From the NCBI GenBank assembly GCA_965230495.1, contig OZ246004.1, positions 992,001-1,056,000 of the forward strand: DNA of 64,000 bases. Reading direction: 5' to 3'. A program made the translations under genes and the position numbers. Shown piece by piece: positions 28,993 through 37,436 of this stretch. The notes beneath the pieces were generated by a model that worked only from the letters and a program-made list of their open reading frames with translations, searched no databases and was not told the DNA's origin. The stretch is from JACJYM01 sp965230495 (GTDB taxonomy: Bacteria; Bacteroidota; Bacteroidia; Chitinophagales; Saprospiraceae). Position 1 is the stretch's first letter. Every line of letters starts with the position of its first letter.

Positions 28993-29181
28993 TTAAAGGT
29001 TACCAAATTTTTTTGCTCTATACTCAGCATTTAATATTTGGTTTCTCCTTTCAACTGACTTTTTCGTAAATTCTTTTCGAGCTCTTATTTCTTTTATCAC
29101 ACCAACTCTTCTGTGCTTTTGCTTATATCTCTTTAAAGCTCTGTCTATTGACTCTTCTTCTTTTACGTTGATTATTAACAT
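28993..29181 (-). CDS. rpsU: 30S ribosomal protein bS21
   Basis: A 62-residue protein of the bS21 family. The head IINVKEEESIDRALKRYKQK and the basic stretch KEIRARKEFTKKSVERRNQ match the usual positions, and length fits Bacteroidota bS21. In Bacteroidota bS21 helps hide the anti-Shine-Dalgarno of 16S rRNA on the ribosome (established for F. johnsoniae). It is followed directly by an 80-residue small protein gene on the same strand. Confidence 0.92.
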   Translation of the reverse strand: MLIINVKEEESIDRALKRYKQKHRRVGVIKEIRARKEFTKKSVERRNQILNAEYRAKKFGNL

Positions 29182-29303
29182 ATTATAAATAAAATTTTAC
29201 TTTTTAAACTAATCTGACGAGATAGTAAAATATTTACGTCTCGAAAAATGAAACGCAAAGGTCGGGAATTTAGTTCAAATATTAGAATTTTATCAAGTAT
29301 ATT

Positions 29304-29864
29304 TTATCTATTATATCTTAACCACCCTAAGATGTTATGATCAGCAATAGTATAATAATCCATAAATTTGACCAACTTGATTTTTTTACGAGTGGTTGAA
29401 CCAATATTTTGTTGTACTATCTCTATATAATCGTTTTCTACTTTAGAAATAATAGCAACATGACCAAAAGGGTTGCCGGGATAGGCACCATAAATAAGAA
29501 TATCATTCGCCTTAGGAGGATATGACCTTACATTTCTAAATTGAGTCAAGGCTCTTTCTCTATTGTAACCTACATCTCCAAGAGAATCATCAAATAAGTC
29601 CTTGGCATGGCCATAAGAGTTAGGCATCTTGTGATCAAATACTTCGTAATAATATCTTTTGACAAATTCTACACATTGATATTTTAATCCAAGATTATAA
29701 CCATCGGCAGTTACATTTCTGCCACTTACATTTGTAAACCTGTCGCCATTATAATAAATAGCTACACCATTATGACTGTCAATAACTTCACCGATATAAA
29801 AATTAAAGGAAGTGAAGGATAATAACGAGAGAATGCTTATTGAGAAAATAATGATTTTCTTCAT
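29304..29864 (-). CDS. Secreted CHAP-domain amidase/peptidase
   Basis: A 186-residue protein with an N-terminal signal (MKKIIIFSISILSLLSFTSF). Its CHAP domain has the catalytic Cys64 in KYQCVEFVKRYYYE, His136 in NPFGHVAIISKV, and a polar residue in the EIVQQNIGS strand. CHAP proteins cleave peptidoglycan stem peptides or amide bonds such as glutathionylspermidine. Here the whole protein is one catalytic domain without a wall-binding module. It stands alone on the minus strand, upstream of rpsU and divergent from ffh. Confidence 0.85.
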   Translation of the reverse strand: MKKIIIFSISILSLLSFTSFNFYIGEVIDSHNGVAIYYNGDRFTNVSGRNVTADGYNLGLKYQCVEFVKRYYYEVFDHKMPNSYGHAKDLFDDSLGDVGYNRERALTQFRNVRSYPPKANDILIYGAYPGNPFGHVAIISKVENDYIEIVQQNIGSTTRKKIKLVKFMDYYTIADHNILGWLRYNR

Positions 29865-30094
29865 TAAACCAAAAGTTCATTTTTTCATTAAATAAAAACG
29901 ATTGCAAAAGTATATAATTGTTCCTTAAAATTTATTTTCAATTTAATATATTGATGTTTTGTTAATTATTTTACAAACTAATTTTTAACTCAGGTATGAA
30001 GACTGACAATAATTTCTTGTTTTTTGTATTAAGAGTGATTTTCGAGAAATTTGAATTTACTACAATGCTCTAGCCTTAATATTCAATTAATTCA

Positions 30095-30127
30095 TTTGAA
30101 ATTTCTTGGGCATTAATGATATATTTG
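30095..30127 (+). promoter_or_regulatory. Bacteroidota-type promoter for ffh
   Basis: A -33 box TTTG (30095-30098) and a -7 box TATATTTG (30120-30127) are separated by 21 bases, within the 17-23 base range for Bacteroidota primary sigma promoters. The ffh ATG follows 25 bases after the -7 box. It probably drives the whole ffh-to-ABC-F run. Confidence 0.65.
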
Positions 30128-30152
30128 CGTTCCTTTTAAAACATAAAGATTC

Positions 30153-31493
30153 ATGTTCGAAAGTTTAAGTGATAAGCTGGATTCAGCTTTTAAGGTACTA
30201 TCTGGAAATGCAAAGTTGACAGATATCAACATTGCCCAATCCATTAAAGAAATCAGGCGTGCTTTAGTTGCAGCAGATGTTAACTATAAAATAGCCAAGG
30301 AATTTACCGATAAGGTTAAGGAAAAAGCTTTAGGTACTCAGAATTTGCTAGATGCTGTAAAGCCTGGTGAATTAATGGTTAAGATCGTCTTAGATGAGAT
30401 GGTTGAACTAATGGGTGGACAGGCAGTAGGTATAAATGTGACTGGAAAACCTGGGGTGGTATTAATAGCAGGTTTGCAAGGAAGTGGTAAGACCACTTTT
30501 ACAGGTAAGTTAGCTAAGTTTCTCAAAGAGAAGAAAAAGAAGAAGGTCTTGGTTGCAGCATGTGACGTGTATCGACCTGCAGCAATCGACCAGTTAACTG
30601 TAATTGCTGAGGCCGTGGGTGTAGAGATTTTCAAAGATGTCGATAATAAGAATCCAGTTAATATTGCTGAAAGTGCTGTAGTATATGCTTCACAGAACAA
30701 GTTTGATGTAGTTATTGTGGATACAGCAGGTAGATTGTCTGTGGATGAAGAGATGATGAATGAGATTGAGGCAATCAAAAATGCGATCACTCCAACCGAA
30801 ACACTTTTTGTGGTTGATTCTATGACTGGACAAGATGCTGTTAACACAGCAGCAGCTTTTAATGAAAGAATAAACTATGATGGAGTTGTTCTCACTAAGT
30901 TGGATGGTGATACGAGAGGAGGAGCGGCTTTGACAGTTAAATACACTGTAGGTAAGCCAATTAAATTTGCGAGTACCGGGGAAAAGATGGAAGACCTGGA
31001 TGTATTTCATCCGGAAAGAATGGCCCAGCGAATACTGGGGATGGGAGATATTGTTTCTTTTGTAGAAAAGGCACAAGAACAGTTTGATGAAAAAGAAGCA
31101 CGGAGATTAGAGAAAAAGATCAAAAAGAACAAATTTGACTTCAATGATTTCTTAGGACAATTGAATCAAATTAGGAAAATGGGAGACCTTAAGTCTCTGA
31201 TGGGAATGATTCCGGGAATGAGTAAAATGACAAAAAACCTAGATATTGATGATTCGGCTTTTTCAAAGGTAGAAGCGATAATATTCTCTATGACACCCAA
31301 AGAACGAGCCAATCCTGAGTTGCTTAATATGAGTAGAAAAAAACGAATTGCTAAAGGATGTGGAAAGAGCATACATGAGATTAATATGTTTATCAAACAA
31401 TTCAAGCAAATGAGTAAAATGATGCATATGATGAGCAAGGGTAAAGGATTGGGTAATATGATGGGCGGAATGCCTGGAATGGGTCGAAAATAA
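30153..31493 (+). CDS. ffh: Signal recognition particle protein Ffh
   Basis: A 446-residue SRP54 GTPase that binds signal sequences with 4.5S RNA and delivers ribosomes to FtsY. The N domain is at residues 1-85. The G domain has the P-loop GLQGSGKTTFTGKLA near residue 107, VDTAGRLSVDEEMM near 189 and TKLDGDTRGGAA near 247. The methionine-rich M domain begins near residue 325 (GMIPGM; MSKMMHMMSKGKGLGNMMGG). Length is normal. It is the first gene of a tight same-strand series with queD 18 bases after its stop. Confidence 0.97.
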   Translation: MFESLSDKLDSAFKVLSGNAKLTDINIAQSIKEIRRALVAADVNYKIAKEFTDKVKEKALGTQNLLDAVKPGELMVKIVLDEMVELMGGQAVGINVTGKPGVVLIAGLQGSGKTTFTGKLAKFLKEKKKKKVLVAACDVYRPAAIDQLTVIAEAVGVEIFKDVDNKNPVNIAESAVVYASQNKFDVVIVDTAGRLSVDEEMMNEIEAIKNAITPTETLFVVDSMTGQDAVNTAAAFNERINYDGVVLTKLDGDTRGGAALTVKYTVGKPIKFASTGEKMEDLDVFHPERMAQRILGMGDIVSFVEKAQEQFDEKEARRLEKKIKKNKFDFNDFLGQLNQIRKMGDLKSLMGMIPGMSKMTKNLDIDDSAFSKVEAIIFSMTPKERANPELLNMSRKKRIAKGCGKSIHEINMFIKQFKQMSKMMHMMSKGKGLGNMMGGMPGMGRK

Positions 31494-31511
31494 CGGATTT
31501 AATTTTCCTTT

Positions 31512-31922
31512 ATGGTATATCTAACAAGAGTTGAAAGATTTAATGCTGCTCATAAACTTTGGGTAAAAGAGTGGTCTGATACTGAGAATCAAAGGGTATT
31601 TGGCAAATGTGCTAATAAAAATTGGCACGGACATAATTATAAATTAGAAGTGACTATAAAAGGAATGCCAGACCCAGTAACTGGATTTATTCTGGATGCC
31701 AAGCATCTAAGTAAAATAATTAATCTTCATGTGATTGAAAAATTAGATCATATGAACCTTAATATGGATGTAGAGTTTTTAAAAGGGATACAACCGACTA
31801 CTGAAAATTTGGTTATTAAGATTTGGGAGGTGCTAGAAAATGTTTTATCGATGGGACAGTTGCACAGAATTAAACTAATTGAGACCGAGAATATTTTTGT
31901 TGAATATTTTGGAGAAAAATGA
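31512..31922 (+). CDS. queD: 6-carboxytetrahydropterin synthase / PTPS family (QueD-like)
   Basis: A 136-residue enzyme converting dihydroneopterin triphosphate to 6-carboxy- or 6-pyruvoyl-tetrahydropterin. Zinc ligands appear as His in FNAAHKLW and as the NWHGHNYKLEV pair. The catalytic Cys is in FGKCANKNWHGH, and the Glu/His of LDHMNLN and TENIFVEY complete the site. The adjoining GTP cyclohydrolase I gene supplies its substrate, so a pterin or queuosine precursor route is likely. Distinguishing QueD from PTPS is not possible from this sequence alone. Confidence 0.9.
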   Translation: MVYLTRVERFNAAHKLWVKEWSDTENQRVFGKCANKNWHGHNYKLEVTIKGMPDPVTGFILDAKHLSKIINLHVIEKLDHMNLNMDVEFLKGIQPTTENLVIKIWEVLENVLSMGQLHRIKLIETENIFVEYFGEK

Positions 31923-31926
31923 GGCA

Positions 31927-32523
31927 ATGGGATATAAACTAATCGAAGAGTACAGTGAAGAAGTTACGGGGAGAATTAAAACTCGATATGAGGAAATTAT
32001 TACGGATCTAGGAGAAGATCTAAATAGAGAGGGGTTAATCAAAACACCAGAAAGAGCTTCCAAAGCGATGCAGTTTCTTACACAAGGCTATGGTAAGGAT
32101 GCCAGAAGTATTCTCGAAGGAGCTATCTTTCATGAGGATTGTTCGGAAATGATAATCGTAAAGGATATAGAGTTATATTCTCTTTGTGAGCATCATATGT
32201 TACCCTTTTATGGTAAGGCTCATGTGGCTTATATACCTAACGGTAAAATTGTTGGATTGAGTAAGATACCTAGGGTAGTAGATGTTTTTGCGAGGAGATT
32301 ACAAGTGCAAGAAAGGCTGACTCAGCAAATTCTAAATGCTATTAATGAAGTACTAGAACCACAAGGGACTGCTGTTGTTATTGAAGCTGCTCATATGTGT
32401 ATGATGATGCGTGGTGTACAAAAGCAAAATTCTGTAACTACTTCATCAGCTTTTACAGGACAGTTTAAAAATGTTGAAACAAGAAGTGAATTTCTTAATT
32501 TAATAAGTAGTAATCTTAGATAG
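31927..32523 (+). CDS. folE: GTP cyclohydrolase I (FolE)
   Basis: FolE opens GTP to 7,8-dihydroneopterin triphosphate for folate, pterin and queuosine synthesis. Zinc-site motifs are YSLCEHHMLPFYGKAHVAYI and HMCMMMRGVQKQ; the GLSKIPRVVDVFARRLQVQE signature is intact. The frame opens upstream at 31879 inside queD, but the ATG at 31927 (MGYKLIEEYSEE) gives a normal 198-residue enzyme with a 4-base gap to queD. Its stop adjoins the fabD start codon, so expression is coupled. Confidence 0.95.
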   Translation: MGYKLIEEYSEEVTGRIKTRYEEIITDLGEDLNREGLIKTPERASKAMQFLTQGYGKDARSILEGAIFHEDCSEMIIVKDIELYSLCEHHMLPFYGKAHVAYIPNGKIVGLSKIPRVVDVFARRLQVQERLTQQILNAINEVLEPQGTAVVIEAAHMCMMMRGVQKQNSVTTSSAFTGQFKNVETRSEFLNLISSNLR

Positions 32524-33399
32524 ATGATAGCGTATGTTTTTCCTGGGCAAGGAGCCCAATTTGTCGGAATGGGTAAGGATTTGTATGAATCAAATGAATC
32601 GACAAAAGGTCATTTTGAAATGGCCAATGAAATTTTAGGTTATAGACTTAGTGATATAATGTTTGAGGGGAGTGAAGAAGAGTTAAAGGAAACCAAAATT
32701 ACCCAACCAGCACTTTTTTTGCATGCTTTGGCTTCTTTCTTTGCAAAGGGATCAAGAAAGGCTGATGCTGTAGCGGGTCATTCATTGGGAGAGTTTTCAG
32801 CTTTGGTAGCCGCTGGAGCGATGAGTTTTGAAGATGGGTTAAAGTTGGTATATCAGCGAGCAATGGCTATGCAGGAAGCTTGTGATGAAACTCCAGGGAC
32901 TATGGCTGCTATATTAGGATTAGAAAATGAGGTAGTAGAGAGCATGTGTAATTCTATAGATGAAGTTGTAATTGCTGCTAATTATAATTGTCCCGGCCAA
33001 ATAGTAATATCTGGAGAACTAGCGGGAATAAACAAAGGAATCGAGATGGCTAAAGAACAGGGAGCTCGTAGAGCTTTACTACTTCCAGTGGGAGGAGCCT
33101 TTCATAGTCCTTTGATGGAATCTGCTAGAAATAAACTAGCTGATGCAATAGAGAATACCCATATTAAGACACCTTCTTGTCCGATTTATCAAAATATCAA
33201 TGCAACAGCGAATACAGATCCAGCAGCAATTAAGAAAAATTTGATTAATCAACTTACAGGGCCTGTAAAATGGACACAGACGGTCGAAAATATGATAGCT
33301 AATGGAGTAAGTGAGTTTGTGGAATGCGGTGGAAATGGGAAAGTGCTTTGTGGACTTATTAGAAAAGTTGATAGAAAATTACAAACTTCCTCTCTTTAA
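32524..33399 (+). CDS. fabD: Malonyl-CoA:acyl carrier protein transacylase FabD
   Basis: A 291-residue enzyme that loads malonyl from CoA to ACP in fatty acid synthesis. It has the N-terminal VFPGQGAQFVGMGKDLY, the active-site Ser in VAGHSLGEFSALVAAG near residue 89, the Arg in YQRAMAMQEA, and the catalytic His in GGAFHSPLMESA near residue 198. It starts immediately after the folE stop and ends immediately before the yqgE start, so all three are translationally coupled. Confidence 0.96.
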   Translation: MIAYVFPGQGAQFVGMGKDLYESNESTKGHFEMANEILGYRLSDIMFEGSEEELKETKITQPALFLHALASFFAKGSRKADAVAGHSLGEFSALVAAGAMSFEDGLKLVYQRAMAMQEACDETPGTMAAILGLENEVVESMCNSIDEVVIAANYNCPGQIVISGELAGINKGIEMAKEQGARRALLLPVGGAFHSPLMESARNKLADAIENTHIKTPSCPIYQNINATANTDPAAIKKNLINQLTGPVKWTQTVENMIANGVSEFVECGGNGKVLCGLIRKVDRKLQTSSL

Positions 33400-33963
33400 A
33401 TGAACGGTCATTTTGTTAAGGCTGGAAACTTACTCATATCGGATCCATACATGAGGGATTCTACATTTAAGAAGTCTGTTGTTCTTTTATGTGAAAACGA
33501 AACTGAACTTGGTTCGGTAGGTTTTATACTGAATAAACCTCTGAAAGTTAAAATGAAAGAACTAATAGAAGATCTTAAAGATTTTCATGGGACTATATAT
33601 TACGGAGGGCCAGTTGCTCCTGATACATTACATTTTATTCATACAAAGGGAGACATAATTGATGATAGTGTAGATTTAGGAAAGGGAGTATTTTGGGGAG
33701 GAGACTTTGAACAGGTCAAATTTTTGATTGCCAACGAAATTGTGAAATCTGATGAAATCAGGTTCTTTCTTGGATATTCTGGATGGTCGGAGGGACAGCT
33801 AAGTGAAGAAATGGAGGGAAAAAGTTGGATTGTTGCTGACTTAGATATTAATTACATTTTCGGAAAGCCTACCAAGATTCCCTTATGGAATTATGTGATG
33901 AGTCATTTAGGAATAACGCACTCAATAATAGCTAATACAACGGATTCTACAGGACTTAATTAG
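33400..33963 (+). CDS. YqgE/AlgH family protein
   Basis: A 187-residue protein of the UPF0301 family. It contains AGNLLISDPYMRDSTFKKSVV, then GSVGFILNKPL near residue 45, YYGGPVAPDTLHFIHT near 67 and FFLGYSGWSEGQLSEEM near 127. These are the family signatures. The function is not established; AlgH affects alginate regulation in Pseudomonas. It directly follows fabD with no intergenic bases and precedes the ABC-F gene by 10 bases. Confidence 0.93.
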   Translation: MNGHFVKAGNLLISDPYMRDSTFKKSVVLLCENETELGSVGFILNKPLKVKMKELIEDLKDFHGTIYYGGPVAPDTLHFIHTKGDIIDDSVDLGKGVFWGGDFEQVKFLIANEIVKSDEIRFFLGYSGWSEGQLSEEMEGKSWIVADLDINYIFGKPTKIPLWNYVMSHLGITHSIIANTTDSTGLN

Positions 33964-33973
33964 ATGATTTTTT

Positions 33974-35875
33974 ATGTATTATTTTAGAAATATATCCAAG
34001 TCTTACGGAGAAAGGCATCTTTTGGATGGTATTTCTTTTATGATAGGCAAAAAAGAGAGAATTGGCTTAGTAGGTAGAAATGGAGCAGGTAAGTCAACGT
34101 TCCTTAAAATTATTGCCAACGAAATCTCACTAGATGATGGCAATGTAGAACTTCCCTCGGGAACAAGCATAGGTTATCTAAAACAAGAACTTAATTATAA
34201 GAGTAACATTACGGTACTCGAAGAAGCACTATCTGCTTTGCAAGAGTTTAATCTTTTGAAAGATGAAATGGAAAGTGTGAACAAAGAACTTATGCATCGA
34301 GAAGATTATGAATCAACCGAGTACGCTGAATTAACTCAAAGACTTTCCGATATTACTATAAAGTTAAGCTTACTCGAAGATGGCAATGTAGAGGCCAAAG
34401 CATCGAGAATTCTCAAGGGACTTGGTTTTACAGAAGCCGAACTTCATAGAGGTATTAATACTTTCAGCGGTGGTTGGCAAATGAGAGTTGAGCTTTCTAA
34501 ACTCTTATTAACAACTCCTGATATATTATTGTTAGATGAACCAAATAACCATCTTGATATAGAAAGTATCATCTGGTTGGAGCAATATTTAAAAGATTAT
34601 CCGGGTATTGTTATTTTAATCTCACATGATACTCAATTCCTTAATAATATATGCGATAGGATAATAGAGATAGAATTAGGGAAAATAAACGACTTCAAAG
34701 GAACTTACAATCATTATGTTGTTGAAAAGAAAAATAGACAAGAGGTTTTAGAGTCTTCATATGAAAATCAACAAAAAGTAATAGCTCAAAAGGAGAGAAC
34801 GATTACCAGATTCATGGCAAAAGCAACCAAAACTAAAATGGCTCAATCCATGAAAAAACAGTTAGATAAAATGGAACGAATAGAGATTCCTGAAGCAGAT
34901 ACGAGTCGCATGAATCTCAGATTCTATCCACCTCCAAGATCAGGTAATGATGTGCTGAGCTTAAATAGTATTGTGAAAAATTATGGAGATAAAAGGGTAT
35001 TATCCAGAGTATCGTTAAAGATGGAGCGAGGCGATAAGATTGCTTTTGTTGGACAAAACGGTCAGGGTAAATCTACATTAGCTAAAATAATAACTGATCA
35101 TGTGACTGCTTCCTCTGGTGAAAAAAAAATTGGAACCAATGTTAATATAGGATATTACGCCCAAGACCAAACGGAAAGCATGAACCCCAGTAAGACTGTT
35201 TTGGAAATAGGAGAGGAGGCCGCACCTGAAGAAATGCGAACAAAAGTAAGATCTGTTTTGGGGTCACTGCTCTTTTCTGGAGAGGATGTTGACAAAAAAG
35301 TATCTGTTTTATCTGGTGGAGAGAGGGCAAGGTTAGCTCTAGCATGTATGGTGATGCAACCTAGTAATCTATTGATTATGGATGAACCAACTAATCATTT
35401 AGATATTCAGGCCAAGTTTATTCTTAAGGAAGCACTTAAAAATTTTGAAGGTACTTTGATTGTAGTGAGTCATGATCGAGAATTTCTAAGGGGACTTACT
35501 GACAAAGTGCTAGAATTCAAGAACGAGAAGCTTAAAGAATATCTCGGAGATATTGATTACTTTTTGAGTAAAAGAAATCTTGAGAGTATGCGAAGCGTGG
35601 AGATGTCTGACGCTAAAAAAGACCAGAACCAAGTTAATAAAAGGCCAAAGTTAAGTTTTGAGGAACAAAAACAGATCAAGAACAAAATCAAGGGCGTAGA
35701 AAGAAAAATAGAAAAACTGGAATCAGAAATAGCAGACCAAGAATCGAAGTTAATGGATCCAGAATTTTATAAGACCAAAGAATTTGAAGACTTTAATCAA
35801 GGATACCTCATTAATAAGAAGAAGCTCGACAGTCTTACTGATGAATGGGAAAAATTAATCGAAGATCTTGAATAG
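33974..35875 (+). CDS. ABC-F family ATPase (ribosome-associated)
   Basis: A 633-residue ABC-F protein with two ATPase domains and no membrane segments. The first has GRNGAGKSTFLKI near residue 37, TFSGGWQMRVELSKLLL near 157 and DEPNNHLD near 187. The second has GQNGQGKSTLAK near 360, LSGGERARLALACM near 447 and DEPTNHLDIQ near 471. The linker between them is the usual PtIM region. The last 90 residues are a charged coiled coil (KIKGVERKIEKLESEIADQE), as in Uup-type proteins. ABC-F proteins act on ribosomes, in translation control or antibiotic protection. This looks like a housekeeping type, last in the ffh run. Confidence 0.9.
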   Translation: MYYFRNISKSYGERHLLDGISFMIGKKERIGLVGRNGAGKSTFLKIIANEISLDDGNVELPSGTSIGYLKQELNYKSNITVLEEALSALQEFNLLKDEMESVNKELMHREDYESTEYAELTQRLSDITIKLSLLEDGNVEAKASRILKGLGFTEAELHRGINTFSGGWQMRVELSKLLLTTPDILLLDEPNNHLDIESIIWLEQYLKDYPGIVILISHDTQFLNNICDRIIEIELGKINDFKGTYNHYVVEKKNRQEVLESSYENQQKVIAQKERTITRFMAKATKTKMAQSMKKQLDKMERIEIPEADTSRMNLRFYPPPRSGNDVLSLNSIVKNYGDKRVLSRVSLKMERGDKIAFVGQNGQGKSTLAKIITDHVTASSGEKKIGTNVNIGYYAQDQTESMNPSKTVLEIGEEAAPEEMRTKVRSVLGSLLFSGEDVDKKVSVLSGGERARLALACMVMQPSNLLIMDEPTNHLDIQAKFILKEALKNFEGTLIVVSHDREFLRGLTDKVLEFKNEKLKEYLGDIDYFLSKRNLESMRSVEMSDAKKDQNQVNKRPKLSFEEQKQIKNKIKGVERKIEKLESEIADQESKLMDPEFYKTKEFEDFNQGYLINKKKLDSLTDEWEKLIEDLE

Positions 35876-35877
35876 AA

Positions 35878-36873
35878 TTATCTACTTACGATAATTGATT
35901 TTTTAATTATTCCTTCTTCAAATTCAGCTATAATAATATAGCTCCCATTGTGTAAAGAAGTTAGATCAAGGAAAGGCTCTGAAAATTTTGGTTCCATAAT
36001 TTTACATCCCTTATAATTCCATAAACTCAATTTTTTAAATGTAAGATTATTGGGAAGAGAAAGCCTAATATATTCAGAGCTTGGGTTTGGTTCAATCTTG
36101 AGAATATTGGGATCGAGTAACCCGAGCTGGTTAATCGAACTAAGAGAATGTTGTTGCTCAATATAATTGATACAATCCATCATTACATCAGGATATTCCG
36201 GAAAATCGACGGTATGGCCTACATTTGAAATTTCTACAAGTTTAGATGTTCCGCCACTATTTAAAATATTATTATATAAACTATGGGAGACATTGATAAA
36301 GTTATTAGAATCACTTAATCCTATACAAATACAACTGGGAGGAAAATCATCGACGTTGTCATAATTGGGTTGTAGATGACTTTCAGATCCTGCGGCAAAA
36401 GGAATAACTCCTCTAAGTTTTGGAATAGGACCGTTATCACTGTCCATGGATACAATTACACTATGACGTCCACCAAAAGATAATCCAGTAAGATAAATGA
36501 AATTAGGATCTATATTATACATTGATAATGTGGTATCGACAGAGTACTGAAATAATTGTTTCGTTAAGCCCTCTTGATTCCAAAAATGATCAATATTTTC
36601 TGGGCATAAGATTATGGCATCAATACTGTCTGATAAGAATTGTAATTGATTTCGGAACTGTCCTGCATTACTATGTGGCCCACCTCTAAATCCTACAATT
36701 AGTTTATAGGCTTTATTGTTGTCATAATCTTCCGGGACATAATAATATAATAGTCGATTATAATTGTAATCGGATTCATTAAACTCTATACTCAACTCAA
36801 AACTTCCAGTCATTTGAGCATTTACTGTTGAATACAACACTATACCGAGAATAAAACAGATCGCTTTTTTCAT
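35878..36873 (-). CDS. Secreted alpha/beta-hydrolase (esterase-like) with T9SS sorting domain
   Basis: A 331-residue exported hydrolase with a signal peptide (MKKAICFILGIVLYSTVNA). The nucleophile elbow is GLSFGGRH near residue 132. A candidate acid lies in CIGLSDSNN and the His in VGHTVDFPEY near residue 217. The fold resembles the esterase PHB depolymerase or LpqC group. Residues about 260-331 form a type A T9SS C-terminal domain (IEPNPSSEYIRLSLP; NGSYIIIAEFEEG), so the enzyme should be secreted or attached at the cell surface. It is convergent with the ABC-F gene, 2 bases apart. Confidence 0.82.
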   Translation of the reverse strand: MKKAICFILGIVLYSTVNAQMTGSFELSIEFNESDYNYNRLLYYYVPEDYDNNKAYKLIVGFRGGPHSNAGQFRNQLQFLSDSIDAIILCPENIDHFWNQEGLTKQLFQYSVDTTLSMYNIDPNFIYLTGLSFGGRHSVIVSMDSDNGPIPKLRGVIPFAAGSESHLQPNYDNVDDFPPSCICIGLSDSNNFINVSHSLYNNILNSGGTSKLVEISNVGHTVDFPEYPDVMMDCINYIEQQHSLSSINQLGLLDPNILKIEPNPSSEYIRLSLPNNLTFKKLSLWNYKGCKIMEPKFSEPFLDLTSLHNGSYIIIAEFEEGIIKKSIIVSR

Positions 36874-37066
36874 TTATATCTTGTTAACTTTCCCAAGGTA
36901 ATCAAAATAGATTCGAGCAATTTAAAATATCACTTTATTGTCTCTATAATTACAATTATTGAATGATATATTATGGTATGTAATTCTAGGATCAGATGAT
37001 AATTTGATAATATTAAACAAAAATGGAACTACTTTGAGTTAATATTGTTAACCAACTTATAAGAAA

Positions 37067-37435
37067 ATGAATATGCAGTCGAAGAGGCAATTGCAGGTAG
37101 CATCCCTGATTAAGAGAAATTTTGGTACCGTACTCCAAAGAGAGGGCAGTTATATTTATGGTAGTGAGGTTTTAGTAACAGTTACTAATGTTTCAGTTAC
37201 CCCTGATTTGTCTTTATGTAAGATATATTTAAGTGTGTTCAATACAGAAAATAAACAGTCTGTAATATTGTTATTAGATGAACAAATTCATCAATTAAAG
37301 CAATCACTCGCTCACCGTATAAGAAAACATATTAGACGAATTCCGGACATTAGTGTTTATCTCGATGAGACTCTCGATGAGATGTACAGATTGAATAAAG
37401 TTTTTGGAAAATTGAAAGAAGATGGTCAAATGTAG
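37067..37435 (+). CDS. rbfA: Ribosome-binding factor A
   Basis: A 122-residue 30S maturation factor with the KH-like RbfA fold. It contains VASLIKRNFGTVLQREG, the strands VLVTVTNVSVTPDLSLCKIYLSVF (read in parts) and the C-terminal IRRIPDISVYLDETLDEMYRLNKVF signature. A second in-frame ATG lies two codons downstream. It is a single gene, and its stop is 1 base from the convergent stop of the metal permease gene. Confidence 0.93.
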   Translation: MNMQSKRQLQVASLIKRNFGTVLQREGSYIYGSEVLVTVTNVSVTPDLSLCKIYLSVFNTENKQSVILLLDEQIHQLKQSLAHRIRKHIRRIPDISVYLDETLDEMYRLNKVFGKLKEDGQM

Positions 37436-37436
37436 A

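Noticed and set aside
29865..30152. Possible 4.5S RNA gene upstream of ffh.
   Set aside because: No GGAA-containing tetraloop hairpin with a strong GC stem is visible; only a promoter is supported.
36167..36364. Other open frames longer than 60 codons opposite known genes (for example inside the esterase gene).
   Set aside because: They are shadows of genes with clear domain evidence and have no recognisable motifs or independent start signals.
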